Of a DNA stretch of 40,078 nt, positions 18,565-26,750 are shown piece by piece (within the stretch, counting starts at the first letter, position 1; each line of letters begins with the position of its first letter). The stretch comes from Caldisericia bacterium (GTDB lineage: Bacteria > Caldisericota > Caldisericia > B22-G15), in assembly GCA_026414995.1 (NCBI GenBank), contig JAOAHY010000012.1, positions 1-40,078 of the forward strand, read 5' to 3'. The notes beneath the pieces were generated by a model. The model made no database searches and was not told the DNA's origin. It saw only the letters and a list, made by a program, of their open reading frames with translations. Position numbers and translations under genes: made by a program.

Positions 18565-19791
18565 ATGAGATTGAAAAACTATTTAGGTAGACTAATTTTT
18601 CTTCTTGTTGTTATAGCAATAGGTGTCTGGGCAGTAAAAACAAAAACTCCAACACTTGGTCTAGATCTTAAAGGTGGAGTTCACATTGTTCTTGAATGTG
18701 TAGATACTGAACAGGTTAAAGCAACTCCAGAATTAGTTGAAAGCACAAGAGCTGTTATAGAAAAAAGAGTTAATGCTCTTGGTATTTCTGAAGCAGTTGT
18801 TCAAAGAGAGGGAGGATTAAATAGCAAAAGAATAATTATAGATATTCCAGGTCAAAGAAATTTAAAACTTGAAGATATTGAAAATTTAATTGGTAAAACT
18901 GCTCTTTTACAATTTAAACTCGAAGATGGAACTGTAATTTTAACAGGAGCAAATTTAAAAGATGTTAGAGTTCAGTTAAATACAGATCCAGCAAAAAAAG
19001 GACAAGCAGTAATTGCATTTGAACTTGACTCTGAAGGGACACAAAAATTTGCTCAAGCAACTAAAGAAAATATTGATAAACATATTGCAATATATTTAGA
19101 TGAAGATTTACTTATGAATCCTGTTGTAAAAAGTGAAATACCAGATGGAAAAGGAGTGATAGAAGGAGATTTTACAGTAGATCAAGCATCTCAGTATGTA
19201 GCACTCCTACAAGGAGGTTCTCTTCCTCTTAAAGTTAATATTCTTTCATCTGAAATAATTGGTCCATCTCTTGGTGAAGATATGGTTGCAATGAGTATTA
19301 AAGCAGCAATTTTAGCGTTAATTTTAATTGTATTATATATGACAGTATATTATAGATTGATGGGCTTTTTAGCATCTATTGCACTTCTAATTTTTGTTCT
19401 TGTTGATTTAGCAGTTTTAATACTTTTAAATGCAACTTTTTCATTACCTGCAATTGGAGGTTTTGTTTTGACCCTTGGTATGGCAGTAGATGCTAATGTA
19501 ATAATATTCGAAAGAATAAAAGAAGAAATAAGAAGTGGAAAAACTTTAAAAACTGGTATAAGTTTAGGATTTAATAAAGCATTTAGAACTGTTTTAGATT
19601 CAAATATTACGACACTTTCAGGTGCACTAGCAATTATTTATTTTGGAATTGGTTTAATAAAAGGTTTTGGAGTTACTTTAACAATTGGAATATTAATTTC
19701 ATTCTTTTCAGCAATATTTACAACAAGACTTCTTTTAGATCTTTTTTCTTCGACACCACTTGCAAAAAATGGAAAAATTTTTGGTTATTAA
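18565..19791 (+). CDS. secD: Protein translocase subunit SecD
   Basis: SecD and SecF form a proton-driven membrane complex that helps pull exported proteins from the SecYEG channel. The 408 residues show a first membrane segment (about 8-25), the family motif LGLDLKGGVHIVLE, a periplasmic domain with VEKRVNALGISEAVVQREG-like ordering (kept as KRVNALGISEA), and a C-terminal block of five membrane segments with TLGMAVDANVIIFERIKEE and SNITTLSGALAI. It is shorter than E. coli SecD (615) because the large first periplasmic domain is reduced, as in many thermophiles. A TAGGAGG site precedes the ATG; secF follows after 12 bases. Confidence 0.94.
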   Translation: MRLKNYLGRLIFLLVVIAIGVWAVKTKTPTLGLDLKGGVHIVLECVDTEQVKATPELVESTRAVIEKRVNALGISEAVVQREGGLNSKRIIIDIPGQRNLKLEDIENLIGKTALLQFKLEDGTVILTGANLKDVRVQLNTDPAKKGQAVIAFELDSEGTQKFAQATKENIDKHIAIYLDEDLLMNPVVKSEIPDGKGVIEGDFTVDQASQYVALLQGGSLPLKVNILSSEIIGPSLGEDMVAMSIKAAILALILIVLYMTVYYRLMGFLASIALLIFVLVDLAVLILLNATFSLPAIGGFVLTLGMAVDANVIIFERIKEEIRSGKTLKTGISLGFNKAFRTVLDSNITTLSGALAIIYFGIGLIKGFGVTLTIGILISFFSAIFTTRLLLDLFSSTPLAKNGKIFGY

Positions 19792-19803
19792 AGGAGTGGA
19801 AAG

Positions 19804-20838
19804 ATGAGATTATTTAGTATTGAAAATTTACAATTTATACCAAGAAGAAAATTTTATTTTTCAATTTCTCTTATTTTAATTTTGATCTCAATTATAGCAA
19901 TAATTTTCAATTACATTACAATTAAATCTCCGTTAAATTATGGTTTAGATTTCACAGGAGGAACAATTCTTGATTTGAAATTTGAAAAAAACCCAACTGT
20001 AAGTGAAGCAAGAGATATATTAAAAGAATTTGGATATGGTTCTGGTGTTATTCAAGTATCTCAAGATGGTAGATTAATTGTAAGAATTAATCAGAAAAAT
20101 TTAACTCCTGAAGAAAGAGAGAAAATATTTACAAAACTTGAGGAAAAATTTGGAAAACTTGATAGAGAAAACTTGAGGCTATCATCTATTGGACCAACAA
20201 TAAGCAGTGAATTAAAAAGATCAGGAATAATTGCTTTACTTGTTGGTTTATCATTTATATTTATCTATATTACTTTAAGATTTCAATTTAGATTTGCAGT
20301 TGTAACGATACTTGCTCTTATTCACGATACTATAATAACAGTAGGACTTCTTGCTTTAATTAGACAACAAGTAAATAGTCCATTTATTGGTGCCTTACTT
20401 GCAATTATTGCATATTCTGTTCAAGATTCTGTTGTAGTTCTTGACAGAGTTAGAGAAAATTTAAAAATTTTAAAAGATAAATATTCTTATGATGATATTA
20501 TTAATATAAGTATTCAACAATCATTCACACGTTCTTTAAACACTTCATTAACAACACTACTTGCTATTATTGCAATACTTATCTTTGGAGGTTCAACAAT
20601 AAGAGATTTTTCATTTACACTTCTTTTTGGAATCACTGCTGGAACATATTCATCAATATTTATTGCTGCACCACTTCTAGTTGTTTGGAATAAGTTAAGT
20701 AAACATAAAATAGAGGAAGTAAAGAAAGAGATCAAAATCTCTGAAGAAATAACAAAGGCTCAAGTTGCAACAAATCCAATTAAAATAAATCAAAATAGAC
20801 CAAAAAATAAGAAAAAGAAAAAAGGAGGTAAAAAGTAA
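19804..20838 (+). CDS. secF: Protein translocase subunit SecF
   Basis: The partner of SecD. The 344 residues have a first membrane segment (about 19-38), the motif [16 protein letters not shown] (about 46-61), a small periplasmic domain and five C-terminal membrane segments with [20 protein letters not shown] and [10 protein letters not shown]. The C-terminal cytosolic tail ends in a dense basic run ([10 protein letters not shown]), which may contact the ribosome or acidic lipid; this is inference. The codons for that run (AAAAAAGGAGGTAAA) also contain the ribosome-binding site of the next gene, apt, which begins one base after the stop codon. Confidence 0.94.
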   Translation: MRLFSIENLQFIPRRKFYFSISLILILISIIAIIFNYITIKSPLNYGLDFTGGTILDLKFEKNPTVSEARDILKEFGYGSGVIQVSQDGRLIVRINQKNLTPEEREKIFTKLEEKFGKLDRENLRLSSIGPTISSELKRSGIIALLVGLSFIFIYITLRFQFRFAVVTILALIHDTIITVGLLALIRQQVNSPFIGALLAIIAYSVQDSVVVLDRVRENLKILKDKYSYDDIINISIQQSFTRSLNTSLTTLLAIIAILIFGGSTIRDFSFTLLFGITAGTYSSIFIAAPLLVVWNKLSKHKIEEVKKEIKISEEITKAQVATNPIKINQNRPKNKKKKKGGKK

Positions 20839-20839
20839 A

Positions 20840-21352
20840 ATGAATTTAAGACAATTTATAAGAGACATACCTGATTTCCCCCAAAAAGGGGTTCTTTTTA
20901 GAGATATAACTCCTCTTTTAAAAAATAAAGATGCATTTAAAGAAGCAATTAATTTAATGGTTGAACCATTCAAAAATGAAAAAATTGATTTAGTAGTTGG
21001 TATAGAAGCGAGAGGTTTAATTTTAGCATCACCAATTGCATATAATTTAAATGCTGGTTTTGTACCAATTAGAAAACCAGGAAAACTTCCTTGGAAAACC
21101 GAAAGAAAAGAGTATGAACTTGAGTATGGTATGGCAATTTTAGAAGTTCATTTAGATTCAATACAAAAAGGTGATAGAGTATTAATTGTTGATGATGTTC
21201 TAGCAACTGGTGGAACAGCTAAAGCAGCTGCAGAACTTGTAGAAAAACTAGGTGGAATTGTTGTTGGTTTTGATTTTCTTATTGAGTTAGTTGATTTAAA
21301 AGGAAGAGATATGCTAATAAAATATCCACTTTTCTCTATTTTGAAATTATAA
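20840..21352 (+). CDS. apt: Adenine phosphoribosyltransferase
   Basis: Apt converts adenine and PRPP to AMP (purine salvage). The 170-residue product shows [20 protein letters not shown] at the N terminus (7-26), [26 protein letters not shown] and the PRPP loop [17 protein letters not shown] near 116-132. Length is typical. It stands in the secD-secF-apt-rsh order that is common in bacteria. It recycles adenine, for example that released by MTA phosphorylase, which is encoded nearby (mtnP). Confidence 0.95.
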   Translation: MNLRQFIRDIPDFPQKGVLFRDITPLLKNKDAFKEAINLMVEPFKNEKIDLVVGIEARGLILASPIAYNLNAGFVPIRKPGKLPWKTERKEYELEYGMAILEVHLDSIQKGDRVLIVDDVLATGGTAKAAAELVEKLGGIVVGFDFLIELVDLKGRDMLIKYPLFSILKL

Positions 21353-21359
21353 TTATTAT

Positions 21360-23384
21360 ATGGAAGATGAAAAAACGAAACTTATCTCCGAAGTTGAACT
21401 TTGGGAGGTTTTTAGAGATAAATTAAAAGATAAATTCTCTGAGAAAGAGATTAGAGATTTAGAGGATATTTACCTTTTTGCCAAAAAGGCTCATGAAGGA
21501 CAAGAAAGAGCATCTCATGAGCCTTATATTTTACATCCTTTAAATGTTGCATTAATTTTACTTGATTTTAATGTTGATTTTTCCACTCTTGGAGCAGCTA
21601 TACTTCATGATGTTGTTGAAGATACAAATGTTTCAATAGATACAATTAGAGATAAATTTGGTAAAGAAATATCAAATTTAGTTGATGGTGTAAGTAAAAT
21701 TTCACAGATAAAGTTTTTATCTCTTGAAGATTGGAAACTTGAGAGTTTAAGAAAAGTTTTGATAGCAATGGCTTCTGATTTTAGAGTTGTTTTCATAAAA
21801 CTTGCAGATAGATTACATAATATGAGGACCTTAAAATATTTACCTCAAGATAAAAGAAAGGAAATTGCAAAAGAAACTATGGAGATTTATGTTCCACTTG
21901 CACATAGATTAGGTATATATACTTTAAAATGGGAGCTTGAGGATCTTTCTTTTAAATATCTTGAGCCAGAAATATTTCAAGATTTAAAAATAAAAGTTTC
22001 AAAAAAAAGAGAAGAAAGAGAAAAGGAAATTGAAGATATAAAAAAAGAGATAGAAAAGCTTCTTGAAGAAAATGGAATCAAATCAAGAGTAGAAGGAAGG
22101 GCAAAAAACCTATATTCAATTTATAGGAAAATGAAACAAGAAAACAAAACTTTTGAAGAGATATTTGATTTAACTGCATTAAGAGTAATAGTATCTACTG
22201 TCTCAGATTGTTACAAAACACTTGGTTTAGTACATACTAGATGGAAACCTCTTCCAGGAAGAATTAAAGATTATATTGCCATTCCTAAACCAAATGGTTA
22301 TCAATCTTTACATACAACTTTAATTGGAGATAACGGAGAACCATTTGAAATTCAGATAAGAACTGAAGAAATGCATAAAAAATGCGAAATGGGAATGGCA
22401 GCCCACTGGATTTATAAAGAAGGAGGAAAAAAGATTGATCCTGATTTGTCAAAAAAAATTAATTGGATAAGACAAATTTCTGAATGGCAAAGAACAATTC
22501 CATCTGCAAGGGAATTTATTAATAGAGTTAAAGAAGATATATTTTCAGACGAAATTTTTGTTTTTACCCCTAAAGGTGAAATTATAAATTTACCTCAAGA
22601 TGCTACTCCAATTGATTTTGCTTATAAAATTCATACAGAAATAGGTCATAAATGTGTCGGAGCAAAAGTTAATGGAAGAATTGTTCCTCTTGATTATAAA
22701 CTAAAAACCGGAGATAGAGTTGAAATATTAACTTCAAAAAATTCCCCTGGCCCTTCCAGAGATTGGTTAAAATTTGTAAAAAGTTCGTCAACTAAGGAAA
22801 AAATAAGACAATTTTTTAGGAGAAAAGAAAAAGAAACTGAAATAGAAACTCAAAAAGAAGAAATACAGGATAGAGAAGATAAGGGAGTTCGTCTTGAAAG
22901 AAAAGTAAAAACTCAAAGCAAACTTGGGATTATTGTTGAAGGACTTAAAGGAAACCTTCTAATAAATTTAGCAAAATGTTGTACTCCAATACCTGGAGAT
23001 GAAATAATTGGTTATATTTCTAAAGGCAGAGGTATAGTTATTCATCGAAGAGATTGTAAAAATTTACTTTCAATTTTAGGTCAAGAAAAAGAAAATATAA
23101 ATAAAATCGTAAATGTGAGTTGGGCTGAAGATACAAAAATTTTATATCCCGTTAAAATTGATATTTATGTTAAGGATGAGCCAGGTGTTTTAAATAATAT
23201 TGTTTCAATTATCTCTAAATATAATTATAATATTGAATCTATTAATGCACCTCCTGCTAGAAATAAAGAGAGAACAACTATTATATATATGACTCTTCAA
23301 ATTCCAGGGTACAGTAGATTAAAAGAACTAATTAATGAAATTAGAACAGTTCAAAATGTATTAGATGTTAAAAGAGGCGAATAA
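21360..23384 (+). CDS. rel: Bifunctional (p)ppGpp synthetase/hydrolase (Rel/SpoT, RSH)
   Basis: RSH enzymes make and degrade (p)ppGpp, the stringent-response messenger. The 674 residues hold, in order: an HD hydrolase domain (HEGQERASHEPYILHPL, then ILHDVVEDT, then KLADRLHNMRTL), a synthetase domain (SIYRKMKQ, PLPGRIKDYIAIPKPNGYQS, EIQIRTEEMH), a TGS domain from about 400 (VFTPKGEIINLPQDATPIDF), a zinc-finger-like/CC motif region (LAKCCTPIPGDEI, RRDCKNL) and a C-terminal ACT domain (about 595-674). The RIKD motif in the synthetase is the form found in bifunctional enzymes, and hydrolase residues are intact, so both activities are expected. No ribosome site precedes the ATG; a TATAAT at 21348-21353 lies six bases before it, so an internal, leaderless promoter is possible. 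Confidence 0.94.
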   Translation: MEDEKTKLISEVELWEVFRDKLKDKFSEKEIRDLEDIYLFAKKAHEGQERASHEPYILHPLNVALILLDFNVDFSTLGAAILHDVVEDTNVSIDTIRDKFGKEISNLVDGVSKISQIKFLSLEDWKLESLRKVLIAMASDFRVVFIKLADRLHNMRTLKYLPQDKRKEIAKETMEIYVPLAHRLGIYTLKWELEDLSFKYLEPEIFQDLKIKVSKKREEREKEIEDIKKEIEKLLEENGIKSRVEGRAKNLYSIYRKMKQENKTFEEIFDLTALRVIVSTVSDCYKTLGLVHTRWKPLPGRIKDYIAIPKPNGYQSLHTTLIGDNGEPFEIQIRTEEMHKKCEMGMAAHWIYKEGGKKIDPDLSKKINWIRQISEWQRTIPSAREFINRVKEDIFSDEIFVFTPKGEIINLPQDATPIDFAYKIHTEIGHKCVGAKVNGRIVPLDYKLKTGDRVEILTSKNSPGPSRDWLKFVKSSSTKEKIRQFFRRKEKETEIETQKEEIQDREDKGVRLERKVKTQSKLGIIVEGLKGNLLINLAKCCTPIPGDEIIGYISKGRGIVIHRRDCKNLLSILGQEKENINKIVNVSWAEDTKILYPVKIDIYVKDEPGVLNNIVSIISKYNYNIESINAPPARNKERTTIIYMTLQIPGYSRLKELINEIRTVQNVLDVKRGE

Positions 23385-23837
23385 ATGAGATGTGTAATTC
23401 AAAGAGTAAAAGAAGCAAAAGTAAAAGTTAATAATGAGGTGAAATCAGAAATTAAAAATGGTTTTCTTATTTTATTAGGTATTCAAATTCAAGATGGTGA
23501 TGAAGATATAAATTATCTTATAAGAAAAGTTTCAAATTTAAGAATTTTTGATGATGAAAATGGGAAATTAAATCTTTCCATAAAAGATGTGAATGGCGAA
23601 ATAATGGTTATATCTCAATTTACACTTTATGGAAATTTAAAAGGAGGATATAGACCTGATTTTACTAGAGCTGAAAAGGGAGCAAAAGCAGTTGAATTAT
23701 ATAATAAATTTATCGAAAGTTTAAGAAAAGAAGGATTTGTAGTTAAAGAAGGTGTCTTTGGTGCTTATATGGATGTTGAACTTATAAATGATGGACCTGT
23801 AACAATAATTATAGATTCAAGATTGAAAGATTTTTAA
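23385..23837 (+). CDS. dtd: D-aminoacyl-tRNA deacylase
   Basis: Dtd removes D-amino acids (and glycine from tRNA-Ala) wrongly attached to tRNA. The 150 residues start MRCVIQRVKEAKVKV and include LLGIQIQDGDED, ISQFTLYG (SQxxL active-site motif), GYRPDFTRAEKG and the Gly-cisPro motif NDGPVTIII. Length is typical (about 145-150). It starts directly after the rsh stop; only a weak GAGG precedes it, so translational coupling is likely. The 3' end overlaps the convergent mtnA by 21 bases. Confidence 0.95.
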   Translation: MRCVIQRVKEAKVKVNNEVKSEIKNGFLILLGIQIQDGDEDINYLIRKVSNLRIFDDENGKLNLSIKDVNGEIMVISQFTLYGNLKGGYRPDFTRAEKGAKAVELYNKFIESLRKEGFVVKEGVFGAYMDVELINDGPVTIIIDSRLKDF

Positions 23838-24842
23838 TATATTCTCTTCAAATGGTTTATATATTACCCCTTTTTCAGTTATTATTCCAGTAATATTAAC
23901 ATTTGGTGTAACATCAAAAGAAGGATTAAAAACTTTTGCTTCATCGAGTGTTATTTTTATTTCTTTTATATATTTTATCTCGTTTTCATTTCTTTCCTCA
24001 ATTGGAATCTCATCTCCATTTTTAATACTAATATCAATTGTTGATGTTGGAGCTGCAATATAAAAAGGTATTTTATGTTCTTTTGCAAGAACAGATAAAG
24101 TGTATGTTCCAATTTTATTTGCTGTATCACCATTTCTTGCAATTCTATCTGCTCCAACAATAACTTTATTAACTAATCCAATTTTCATAACATAACCTGC
24201 CATTGAATCTGTAATTAAAGTTGAGTCAATTCCCTCTCTTAATAATTCAAAACCTGTTAATCTTGCTCCTTGAAGATAAGGTCTTGTTTCAGTGTAATAA
24301 ACTTTTATATTTTTTCCATTTCTAAAAGCATATTTAATTACACCAAGAGCTGTTCCTGGGCCTAATGTAGCAAGTGAACCTGTATTACAATGAGTTAAGA
24401 TAGTATCTCCATCATTTATTAATTTTTCACCAATATTAGATATTAATATACACCTCTCCTCCTCTTCTCTTTCTATTTTAAGGGCTTCATTGAGTAAAAT
24501 TTCTAAAACATGTTTATTTTTAAAATTTTCTAAAAGTTTTTTTTTCATTCTATTTATTGCCCACATTAAATTTACTGCTGTAGGTCTTGCTGAAATTAAT
24601 TCATTTGAAACAATTTCATAATCTTCTAATTTATTTTTTTCATATAATTCCTTTATCCCTAAATAAAAACCATATGCTGCAGTAACCCCTATTACTGGTG
24701 CACCTCTTGTTTTCATTTCTTTAATTGAATTTTTAACCTCTAAATAACTTTTACAATTCTCATATTTAATTTCAAATGGAAGCAATCTCTGGTCTAAAAT
24801 TAAAAGAGTATCTTTTTCCCATTTAATTGGTTTAATATCCAT
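23817..24842 (-). CDS. mtnA: S-methyl-5-thioribose-1-phosphate isomerase
   Basis: MtnA isomerises 5-methylthioribose 1-phosphate to methylthioribulose 1-phosphate in methionine salvage. The 341 residues show the family blocks ILDQRLLPFE, RGAPVIGVTAAYG, ARPTAVNLMWAINRM, ILTHCNTGSLATLGPGTALG (catalytic Cys), ETRPYLQGARLT and VGADRIARNGDTANKIGT (catalytic Asp). Length is typical. The ATG directly follows the mtnP stop; its ribosome site GGAGG lies in the last mtnP codons. No downstream salvage genes (mtnB, mtnC and others) are in the window, so the fate of the product is unknown. Confidence 0.94.
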   Translation of the reverse strand: MDIKPIKWEKDTLLILDQRLLPFEIKYENCKSYLEVKNSIKEMKTRGAPVIGVTAAYGFYLGIKELYEKNKLEDYEIVSNELISARPTAVNLMWAINRMKKKLLENFKNKHVLEILLNEALKIEREEEERCILISNIGEKLINDGDTILTHCNTGSLATLGPGTALGVIKYAFRNGKNIKVYYTETRPYLQGARLTGFELLREGIDSTLITDSMAGYVMKIGLVNKVIVGADRIARNGDTANKIGTYTLSVLAKEHKIPFYIAAPTSTIDISIKNGDEIPIEERNENEIKYIKEIKITLDEAKVFNPSFDVTPNVNITGIITEKGVIYKPFEENILKIFQS

Positions 24843-25586
24843 TTAAACCTCCAATTTTATTTCTTTAATTATTTCTAAAATCGCCTTTTTCAAAATAGGA
24901 AGTTTATTGTTCATTATTTCAACAACTTCAATGTGAGAAATTTTTTTATCTGAAATTCCTGCTGCAAAATTTGTAACTATTCCAATTGATGCATATTGTA
25001 TGCCTACTTCATTTGCAAGAGTTACTTCAGGTGTTCCAGTCATTCCAACTAAATCTCCACCAACAATTTTCAACATTTTTATTTCTGCTTTTGTTTCATA
25101 TCTTGGTCCATTCATTGTTACATAAGTTCCACTACTATGATAATTTAAATTTAATCTATTAAATACATTTTTTATTATTTCTCTTAAATATTTTGAGTAT
25201 GGTTCTGTCATATCTATATGTTTAAAGTCACCTGGTGTATCAAAAAATGTCGATTCTCTTCCATCTGTAAAATCAATAAATTGATCAATAATCACAAAAT
25301 CACCTGGTTTCATATTTTCGTTTAAGGAACCACAAGCAGAAGTTGCAATAATAAATTTAACATCAAGCTCTTTCATTCCCCAAATAATTTTTCTATAAGG
25401 TATAAGATGAGGTGGTAATTGATGTCTTTTCCCATGTCTTGCAACAAACACAATTTCTTTTTCAAAATATTTTCTTAAAGTATACTCAAAAATTCCAAAA
25501 GGAGTTATCAAACTATCTTCTTTAATAATTTCAATTTCATCAAAATTATATACACCACTTCCTCCAATAATTCCAATTCTTATCAT
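24843..25586 (-). CDS. mtnP: S-methyl-5'-thioadenosine phosphorylase
   Basis: The enzyme splits methylthioadenosine with phosphate into adenine and methylthioribose 1-phosphate, the substrate of the adjacent MtnA. Within 247 residues: IGIIGGSGVYNFDEIE at the start, ARHGKRHQLPPHLIPYR, SACGSLNENMKPGDFVIIDQ, NGPRYETKAEI and DLVGMTGTPEVTLANE near 180-195. These are the family signatures of MTAP rather than of generic purine nucleoside phosphorylase. A strong AAGGAGG stands before the ATG. It lies 39 bases after the PHP gene on the same strand. Confidence 0.93.
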   Translation of the reverse strand: MIRIGIIGGSGVYNFDEIEIIKEDSLITPFGIFEYTLRKYFEKEIVFVARHGKRHQLPPHLIPYRKIIWGMKELDVKFIIATSACGSLNENMKPGDFVIIDQFIDFTDGRESTFFDTPGDFKHIDMTEPYSKYLREIIKNVFNRLNLNYHSSGTYVTMNGPRYETKAEIKMLKIVGGDLVGMTGTPEVTLANEVGIQYASIGIVTNFAAGISDKKISHIEVVEIMNNKLPILKKAILEIIKEIKLEV

Positions 25587-25625
25587 TTATCACTTCCTCC
25601 TTTTAAAAAACTGAATTTCATTTTA

Positions 25626-26681
25626 TCATAAAAATTTTTCATATTTAGTTTCATCTAAAAGATAAATTGGATTTGAATAAATCCAAGGTTTATAGTTAAA
25701 CCTATGAAAAACTTCTGTTTCAATTCTATAAATTCCAAAAGGAACATTTTTTAAATAAATTTCTTTATCATACTTTTCAAAATATTTTTTGCCATCTTTT
25801 ATAATTCTAATAAGACATTTTTTAGGAGTTTTTATAATTAAATTTTCTTTTCCTTGAAATAAAACCTTTCTTCCTATTAAATAAAAATCACCCCCTTTTT
25901 CCAAACCAAAAATAAAACCTTTTCCATCTCCAAGATATTGGTGAATTATATAAATGTTTCCATTTTTCAATGAATTAAAAACCAAATTTTTATTTAAATT
26001 ACTTTCCTCTGTTATTATATTTGTTCTTATTGAATTAAAATAATAATTAAAAGGAAATGTTTGAATTTTAAGTTTTTTAAAAATTTTAAAATATAAAAAA
26101 TGTGCATCAAGAGTTCCTATACCTATAACTTTCCTTGTTTGATTTAATTCATCCCACTTATTGAGAGTTTTATAGTTTGGAATATCCCTATCAAGTCCAG
26201 GAAAAAAATAAAAAAGTATATAAGTAAATAAATTTAATCTTTCACCACCATCACATGTATAATTAAAAATTGATAAACCAGTGAAATTTTTTATATCCCA
26301 ATTTTTCCATGCCATATTAGCTTCTTTTTTAATAAATCTATTACCATTAAAAAAAGGATGTTCAATAAAAGATAAACCTCCTTCTTTATCTATTCTATTG
26401 ATGTTATTTTGAGAGTCATTAGAAGGTTCAATTAAATTTTCTATACCAATTGCAAGAATATGATCTCCATGATAAGGCGTTATCTCTTCACCAACAATTA
26501 ATAATTTATTATTATAATAACCTTCAAATTTTTTTCCTTCTATTGTATTGTGGTCAGTTATTATTAAAAAATCAATATTAAATTTTTTAGCATATTTTAT
26601 TAATTCAAGTGGTGTTAATTCACTATCCTTAGAATAAATTGTATGTAAATGAATAACTCCTGAAAAGTGATAAAAATTCAT
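25626..26681 (-). CDS. PHP-domain metallohydrolase with unknown C-terminal domain
   Basis: The 351-residue product has a PHP (polymerase and histidinol phosphatase) metal-dependent hydrolase domain at residues about 5-215. Metal-binding motifs seen are HLH (11-13), YSKDS with D19, TDHN (42-45), GEEITPYHGDH (64-74), FIEHP and GTLDAH. These are enough for a trinuclear metal site. From about 225 the chain turns into a beta-rich region with no recognised motif. The substrate is unknown; related stand-alone PHP proteins are phosphoesterases. It is the first gene of a minus-strand group with mtnP and mtnA. No ribosome site precedes the ATG, which lies about nine bases after a -10 box. Confidence 0.75.
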   Translation of the reverse strand: MNFYHFSGVIHLHTIYSKDSELTPLELIKYAKKFNIDFLIITDHNTIEGKKFEGYYNNKLLIVGEEITPYHGDHILAIGIENLIEPSNDSQNNINRIDKEGGLSFIEHPFFNGNRFIKKEANMAWKNWDIKNFTGLSIFNYTCDGGERLNLFTYILFYFFPGLDRDIPNYKTLNKWDELNQTRKVIGIGTLDAHFLYFKIFKKLKIQTFPFNYYFNSIRTNIITEESNLNKNLVFNSLKNGNIYIIHQYLGDGKGFIFGLEKGGDFYLIGRKVLFQGKENLIIKTPKKCLIRIIKDGKKYFEKYDKEIYLKNVPFGIYRIETEVFHRFNYKPWIYSNPIYLLDETKYEKFL

Positions 26682-26690
26682 ATCATTAAA

Positions 26691-26740
26691 ATTTTAACAT
26701 CAGTTTACTCATTGACAAAAGATCTCAAAATTTATAATAT
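26691..26740. promoter_or_regulatory. Divergent promoters sharing one -35 element (PHP gene and ffh)
   Basis: Plus strand: TTGACA (26712-26717), 17 bases, TAATAT (26735-26740), serving ffh. Minus strand: TTGTCA (26718-26713), 16 bases, TAAAAT (26696-26691) with an extended TG, serving the PHP gene. The two -35 hexamers overlap by five bases, so one polymerase would exclude the other. Both -10 boxes end about ten bases from their start codons and no ribosome sites intervene. Confidence 0.6.
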
Positions 26741-26750
26741 TTATTTTGAA

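Noticed and set aside
26667-26750. 28-residue N-terminal extension of Ffh from an upstream in-frame ATG.
   Set aside because: The extension is unlike Ffh and would begin upstream of the likely promoter; MFENL at 26751 matches the family start.
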